Shown here piece after piece: positions 60,067 through 64,000 of a stretch of 64,000 nucleotides of DNA. Positions within the stretch are counted from its first letter, which is position 1; every line of letters starts with the position of its first letter. The notes under the pieces were generated by a model. The model was not told the DNA's origin. It worked only from the letters and a program-made list of their open reading frames with translations, and made no database searches. This DNA is from Salinisphaera sp. Q1T1-3 (GTDB lineage Bacteria; Pseudomonadota; Gammaproteobacteria; Nevskiales; Salinisphaeraceae), in the NCBI RefSeq assembly GCF_003602005.1, contig NZ_QZWD01000004.1, positions 124,001 to 188,000 on the forward strand, in the 5' to 3' direction. A program made the translations under genes and the position numbers.

Positions 60067-60984
60067 ATGATCGAGAGGACTCATTTGGCCATCATTCGGC
60101 AGTTATCGCGCGACGGCTCGCTTACGGCAGCAGCGCGCTCCCTGCATCTGTCACAGTCGGCGCTCAGCCATGCTGTACGGCGCCTGGAAGAGCAAATCGG
60201 AAGCGCGATCTGGCGACGCGAAGGCCGGCACGTCACGCTCACACCAGCCGGCGATCACTTGCGCGCGGCAGCCGAGCGATTGTTGCCCCAGCTCGAACGA
60301 CTGGACGATGCGCTGGTCGACCTCGCTGCCGGCGATCAGGGTGCCTTGCGGATCGGCATGGAATGCCACCCCTGTTATCGCTGGCTCTTGCGGGTGGTCG
60401 AGCCGTTTCTGGCGGCCTGGCCGCGAGTGGATCTCGACGTCATCCGGCAGTTTCAGTTCGGCGGCATGGCCGCGCTTTTCCAGCACGAGATCGACGTGCT
60501 GGTCACGCCCGACCCGATTCAGCATCGCGGCGTGGCGTTCTCGCCGGTATTCGACTATGAGCAGGTGCTGGTGATGGCCGTGAATCATCGCCTGGCCGAT
60601 CAGGCCTCGGTCACCGCGGCCGATCTGGCCGATGAAACCCTGCTGACCTATCCCGTCGAAGCAGATCGCCTGGATATATTCACCGACATGCTGCGCCCGG
60701 CCGGTGTGATGCCCCGACGCCACAAGACGCTGGAATCGACCGACATCATGCTGCAGATGGTGGCCAACGGACGGGGCCTGGCGGCCCTGCCCGGCTGGTT
60801 GGTGGCCGAGTATCAGACGCATCTGCCGCTTGCAACGGCCCGGCTGGGCGCCGGTATCGCCAAACAGATCCATCTGGGTATTCGACGCACCGATCACGAG
60901 CGGCGGTTCGTCACCGGCTTCATCGATCTGGCCCGTGGCCTGGACCGCCGACGCATCACCCGCGCCAACACAGCGCCCGACTGA
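60067..60984 (+). CDS. metR: LysR-family regulator MetR
   Basis: The 305-residue protein begins MIERTHLAIIRQLSRDGSLT, with the helix-turn-helix TAAARSLHLSQSALSHAVRRLEE and the MetR-specific co-inducer domain opening ALRIGMECHPCYRWLLRVVEPF. MetR activates metE with homocysteine as co-inducer. The metE-metR intergenic stretch (59959-60066) is A/T-rich and has an ATCGAT pair at about 60022 and 60039, with ATGAA and TTCAT outside them, but I cannot fix a consensus TGAA-N5-TTCA site. Adjacent divergent placement with metE is the classical arrangement. Confidence 0.95.
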   Translation: MIERTHLAIIRQLSRDGSLTAAARSLHLSQSALSHAVRRLEEQIGSAIWRREGRHVTLTPAGDHLRAAAERLLPQLERLDDALVDLAAGDQGALRIGMECHPCYRWLLRVVEPFLAAWPRVDLDVIRQFQFGGMAALFQHEIDVLVTPDPIQHRGVAFSPVFDYEQVLVMAVNHRLADQASVTAADLADETLLTYPVEADRLDIFTDMLRPAGVMPRRHKTLESTDIMLQMVANGRGLAALPGWLVAEYQTHLPLATARLGAGIAKQIHLGIRRTDHERRFVTGFIDLARGLDRRRITRANTAPD

Positions 60985-61713
60985 CACACCGCGGCCACAT
61001 GCGCGAAGCCGATTGATACCGAATACGCGGCATGACGCCGCGCTCGCGCAAGCGTGATATCTGCCATTCGCCCCCTGTTCGGCAAATACTCCGTGGTCCA
61101 CAGACCGGCGGGCCACGCTGAGGCAAAGCCGTGGACTCAGTATCGGCAAGGCCCCGTTTCTGGCGCCGGTCAGCCTTGCACATCGACGACGACACGATCG
61201 CGGGCCCGCGGGGGCCGGACACGGTGACCGCCATGCGTCGATGCCTATCGCGCGAGACATACACACTCGTGCCTGCCCAGCATCGCCGCCCCCTGATGAA
61301 GGATCCAGGGCGGCGCTCTGCCACGGCGTCAGCAACCGGTCATCACGTCAGACCGGCCTGGCGCGTCTCACGGCATCATCCAGCGGCTGCCTCTTGCAGA
61401 CATCGAGCACGGCGATGGCAGAGCGACAGGCCTGCCGACCGACGATCGGCTCAGAGCATGCCAAGCCGGCTTCCGGCCGAGCGGGATGAACTGGCCCAGG
61501 ACCTGTTGATGTTTCGTTCGAGCGCCTTTTCGTCGAGAGACCGCCGTGTGTCCGGCAAGGCGCGAGTCGCCGATCGCGGCGTGCCACGATCCAGACTGGC
61601 AACCCAGGGCGTCTTAACACGTCCCGCGTGCGCCGCGCCGGCCCAGCGCCCGCGGCGGGACTTGTATCATGCGCCGTCATCCCCCACTGGTGCCGCCGCT
61701 CGGCCGATCCCGC
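60985..61713. other. 729-base region without a clear gene, containing a family A element
   Basis: Open frames in both strands are Arg/Pro/Ser-rich shadows without ribosome sites. The part 61500-61604 is a family A element copy. The rest (60985-61499) shows no tRNA, terminator or recognisable protein fragment. It may hold the remains of a lost gene, but I cannot show this. Confidence 0.5.
61500..61604 (+). mobile_element. Family A inverted-repeat element, one-ended copy
   Basis: After a CCAG flank (61496-61499) the sequence GACCTGTTGATGTTTCGTTC and the next 85 bases match the right half of the full-length copy at 9494 read on its other strand, including GTGCCACGATCCAGACT. The match ends near 61604 and no second terminus is found. 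It lies about 110 bases upstream of the YrhK-like gene. Confidence 0.7.
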
Positions 61714-62526
61714 ATGCCCCATCTGATAACGCACCGGCCCCGCGTGGCCAATATCGCCACCGGCAGGCGCAGCGGCGCATCGCATCGGGCCTGGGAAACG
61801 ATCAATGCTTACTGCTACAAGCTCGGCGGCCTGCTGTTCGTCGTCGGCAGCCTGTTCTTCTTTCCGGCCCTGTCGGCCTATATATCGATCGGCGATTGGC
61901 TGTTCTTCATCGGTTCGGTCCTCTATCTGCTGGTGACCGGGCACGATCTGCTCGAGGTGCACAAGTACTGGGCACATCACCGCACGCACACGTTCGCGGA
62001 TACGATCGAACGGATCGCAGCCTGGAGCTATGTCCTGGGTACGGTCTGTTTTCTCGTCGGCAGCCTGTGTTTTCTGCCGGAGCTCGATGCGATTCCCCTG
62101 GGCAGCTGGTGTTTCATCGTCGGTTCCGGCCTGTTCATCGTGGGCGGCTTCGTCAATATCCTGCAGGTCGTCGAGGCCCCGTCGCTGATCTACATGCAAC
62201 TGTTCAACGTCACGGTCGCGATGTTCCTGATCGGCTCGGCCCTGTTCGTCGTGGCCTCGGTGCCTTATCTATGGCATTTGTCCGGCCCGAGCGGCCAGCG
62301 CATCACCGCGTTTGCCGCCGCCCAGTTCCTGGCGGCCAGTCTGTTGTTCTTCGGTGGCGGCATCGTGATCTACTACCGCAATCTCGTGCGCCACGCGCTC
62401 GAGGCCTGGTGTCACGATAATCGCCTGAGCACGATGTTCATCCGCGCGCTGCGCTCCGAAATCGAGGACAAGGGCCATTTCGTACCGCGCGAGCGCGCCG
62501 CCGACGAATCGAACAGGTCGGCGTGA
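61714..62526 (+). CDS. YrhK-like multi-helix membrane protein
   Basis: The 270-residue protein has six membrane helices arranged as three repeats of a two-helix unit with FVVGSLFFFP, FLVGSLCFLPELDAIPLGSW and LFVVASVPYLW. Each unit resembles the YrhK domain (FxxGSxxFxP...GxWxFxxGS). Conserved Tyr, Glu and His sit at the interfaces (ETINAYCYKLGG, HDLLEVHKYW). The start at 61714 omits a Pro/Arg-rich extension in the frame to 61669. Function of the domain is unknown. Confidence 0.72.
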   Translation: MPHLITHRPRVANIATGRRSGASHRAWETINAYCYKLGGLLFVVGSLFFFPALSAYISIGDWLFFIGSVLYLLVTGHDLLEVHKYWAHHRTHTFADTIERIAAWSYVLGTVCFLVGSLCFLPELDAIPLGSWCFIVGSGLFIVGGFVNILQVVEAPSLIYMQLFNVTVAMFLIGSALFVVASVPYLWHLSGPSGQRITAFAAAQFLAASLLFFGGGIVIYYRNLVRHALEAWCHDNRLSTMFIRALRSEIEDKGHFVPRERAADESNRSA

Positions 62527-62574
62527 GGCCGGCGGGCGGCGACCATTGCCGCCCCGCCGGATCGGCCGGGTTAT

Positions 62575-64000
62575 TCAATCCACCAGCACGCCGCTGATGC
62601 GCCGCAGCGTGGGCAGTTCGTCAAGCATCAACAACAGCTGGCCGGCCACGCGACGGACGGTGGCATCATCGTCTCGGGCAACGACCGTGAGCCGATCGTA
62701 GATCTCGGCCGCGCCGCGCGTATCCACGGCCCCGGTATCGTGGCGGATCAGGGCCTCGCCGCCATGTTCGAAGGCCTCGGCGACATGGGCCACACCATCG
62801 GCGAGCACCGTTGTGGCCTCGGCATCGGCCGGCAAGGCACGACGATGCGCCCCCAGCGTCGACAGATGGCCGATCAGCGTCTGGGCGCAGGCCAGCACGG
62901 TCAATGCCTCGCGACTGTCGGCACGGGCGCCGTGCGGATCGGCGAGTGCTGTGGCCACGTGTGCCGATACCGCGGCATCGGCGTTGTGGGCCGCACGCCG
63001 TGCGACCCGATAGGCCAGATCGTCCACCCGACCGCTGCCGCGATACTGCGAAAAGATGGCGCGCAGATACGTCGCATGGGCGAACAGCGCATCGGCCAAC
63101 CGATGATGCAGATCACGCTCGCGCCAGTCCGGCAACACGAGCAGCATGGCGACCGCAGCCAGCGCCCCGCCGATGATCGTATCCACCAGCCGCGGGATGA
63201 TCAGGTCGTAGCCGTTGTCGATCTGGTTGAAAGACAACAGCACCAGCACGCTGATCGCTGCCGCGGCGACGAAGTAGCGGCGGAATCGCGCGGCGAAGAA
63301 GATCACACCCGAGACGACGAGCAACAGCAGCTGGGCCTGGCTGTCGGGAAACAGCTGCATCAACGCCCAGCCACAGACCAGGCCAGCGATCGTGCCCCCC
63401 ACACGCTGGGCGAAACGACGCCGCGTGGCGCCGTAATCGGGCTGGCAGACCAGCATGGTGGTCAACAGGATCCAGTAGCCCTGCTCCGGGTGCACGGCCA
63501 GCAGCACCGCATAGCCGGCAAGCATGGCCAGCGACAGCCGCAGGGCATGACGGAACCGCGCCGAGGCCGGCGTCAGTGCTGCCCGAATGCGTTGCCAGGT
63601 CTCCAGCGGCGATGTCGGTTGCGGGTCGGCGAGCTCGGTCTCGGCGATCGCCTGCCCCGTCGGCCCGGCTTCACGCACCCGATCAACCAGCACCCCGAGG
63701 TTGTCGGCCACGCCGTCGAGGGCATGCAGCAGCTCGTTGCCCGCGGCATCGGGCTGGCTTCGTCGATGCGCGATCGCGGCATTCAGATCCGCGCGCGCCG
63801 CCGTCATGTGACCGGCATCGTCCAAGGGCGCGTCGTAGCGCAGCGCGTGTGCACGGGCACGACAGCCCTGGCCGGTGACACGCAGCAGCCGCTGGCAGCG
63901 AAACATCAGATCGCTGTGAAAGAACGATTCGGTCAGCGCCTTGTAGGGATGATGCGCCGAACTGGCCCGTTCGTGAATGTCCTGTGCCGTCAGATACAGC
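62575..64000 (-). CDS. YccS/YhfK-type FUSC-family membrane protein, N-terminus outside window
   Basis: The frame enters from the right edge and continues 474 codons to its stop at 62575, so the N-terminal membrane bundle is missing. The visible part starts LYLTAQDIHERASSAHHPYK, a stretch typical of YccS. It has a cytoplasmic domain, a second membrane bundle (LRLSLAMLAGYAVLLAVHPE, GYWILLTTMLVCQPDYGATR, and TIAGLVCGWALMQLF) and a helical C-terminal domain. FUSC proteins resemble aromatic-acid exporters such as AaeB; YccS itself has no established substrate. The family call is firm. Confidence 0.9.
   Translation of the reverse strand, partial: LYLTAQDIHERASSAHHPYKALTESFFHSDLMFRCQRLLRVTGQGCRARAHALRYDAPLDDAGHMTAARADLNAAIAHRRSQPDAAGNELLHALDGVADNLGVLVDRVREAGPTGQAIAETELADPQPTSPLETWQRIRAALTPASARFRHALRLSLAMLAGYAVLLAVHPEQGYWILLTTMLVCQPDYGATRRRFAQRVGGTIAGLVCGWALMQLFPDSQAQLLLLVVSGVIFFAARFRRYFVAAAAISVLVLLSFNQIDNGYDLIIPRLVDTIIGGALAAVAMLLVLPDWRERDLHHRLADALFAHATYLRAIFSQYRGSGRVDDLAYRVARRAAHNADAAVSAHVATALADPHGARADSREALTVLACAQTLIGHLSTLGAHRRALPADAEATTVLADGVAHVAEAFEHGGEALIRHDTGAVDTRGAAEIYDRLTVVARDDDATVRRVAGQLLLMLDELPTLRRISGVLVD

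Noticed and set aside
61131-62420. 429-residue plus-strand frame overlapping the YrhK-like gene
   Set aside because: It runs through a repeat element and then out of frame through the YrhK-like gene, whose helices are in another frame.
1-64000. CRISPR array, toxin-antitoxin pair, prophage or defence island
   Set aside because: No regularly spaced direct repeats, no Cas, restriction, retron or phage structural proteins were seen. The gene content is metabolic and envelope-related.

Overview
The window is high-GC, densely packed bacterial DNA with many 4-base ATGA/GTGA gene overlaps. The gene content fits a free-living, oxidative gammaproteobacterium: a membrane-bound PQQ glucose dehydrogenase, an Entner-Doudoroff sugar kinase, SthA transhydrogenase, MnmC, MetE/MetR, a YccS/FUSC protein and a rhomboid protease. 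A Salinisphaera-like halophile is my best guess, but this is an inference from overall gene content and not a proven assignment. I see no prophage, plasmid functions or CRISPR. This is chromosomal core and semi-core DNA sprinkled with small non-coding repeats.

Layout. 1-3633 (minus): a partial BASS-family transporter, Maf, a patatin-like lipase and pyruvate kinase. 3674-5866 (plus): a LacI-type regulator with two candidate operators, overlapping a 2-keto-3-deoxygluconate kinase. 5949-9166: a cupin, a small conserved protein, an AI-2E-type permease and an exported nucleoside hydrolase. 9428-13010 (plus): a YtrA-type (GntR) regulator, ABC ATPase, ABC permease and lipoprotein. The original first gene of this operon, a small exported protein, is split by a 306-bp inverted-repeat element. 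13312-17064: a SYLF lipoprotein, a two-component system and an EF-hand protein. 17085-20503 (minus): the complete nadB-nadC-nadA de novo NAD pathway. 20701-28750: an exported unknown, a MATE pump, a lipoprotein, a ring-cleaving dioxygenase, SthA and two conserved unknowns.

28747-32500 (minus): DAHP synthase preceded by what looks like a complete transcription attenuator whose leader peptide contains Phe-Tyr-Gly-Tyr-Trp-Phe, then mnmC and a zinc-ribbon protein. 33699-36158: membrane glucose dehydrogenase with a clear terminator. 36298-44673: a LysR regulator divergent from a CynX-like transporter, a secretory-lipase lipoprotein, a metallophosphatase, a 48-residue zinc-ribbon protein, a solute-binding protein, an LprI-like exported protein and a short asparaginase. 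45105-50823: a membrane protein, a fused dihydroxyacetone kinase, EamA, DUF6314, DUF427, rhomboid, and tRNA-Glu(CTC).

51176-57513: a metal-acquisition block. It holds a TonB-receptor remnant and a sitABCD-type Mn/Fe ABC transporter, divergent from an OprB-like porin across a DtxR/MntR-like palindrome. 57676-60984: metE divergent from metR. 61714-64000: a YrhK-like membrane protein and a partial FUSC-family protein.

Two families of short terminal-inverted-repeat elements lie among these genes. Both are flanked by CTAG-like tetranucleotides. Family A starts GGCCTGTTGATGTTTCGT and has copies at 9494, 16428, 44705, 57514 and 61500. Family B starts GGCCTGTCGTCACGAGAT and has copies at 16374 and 46237. 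They interrupt one gene, supply the stop codon of another and abut the stop of a third. The most interesting items are the aromatic attenuator, the element-split YtrA-operon gene, and the porin/metal-transporter pair sharing an operator.
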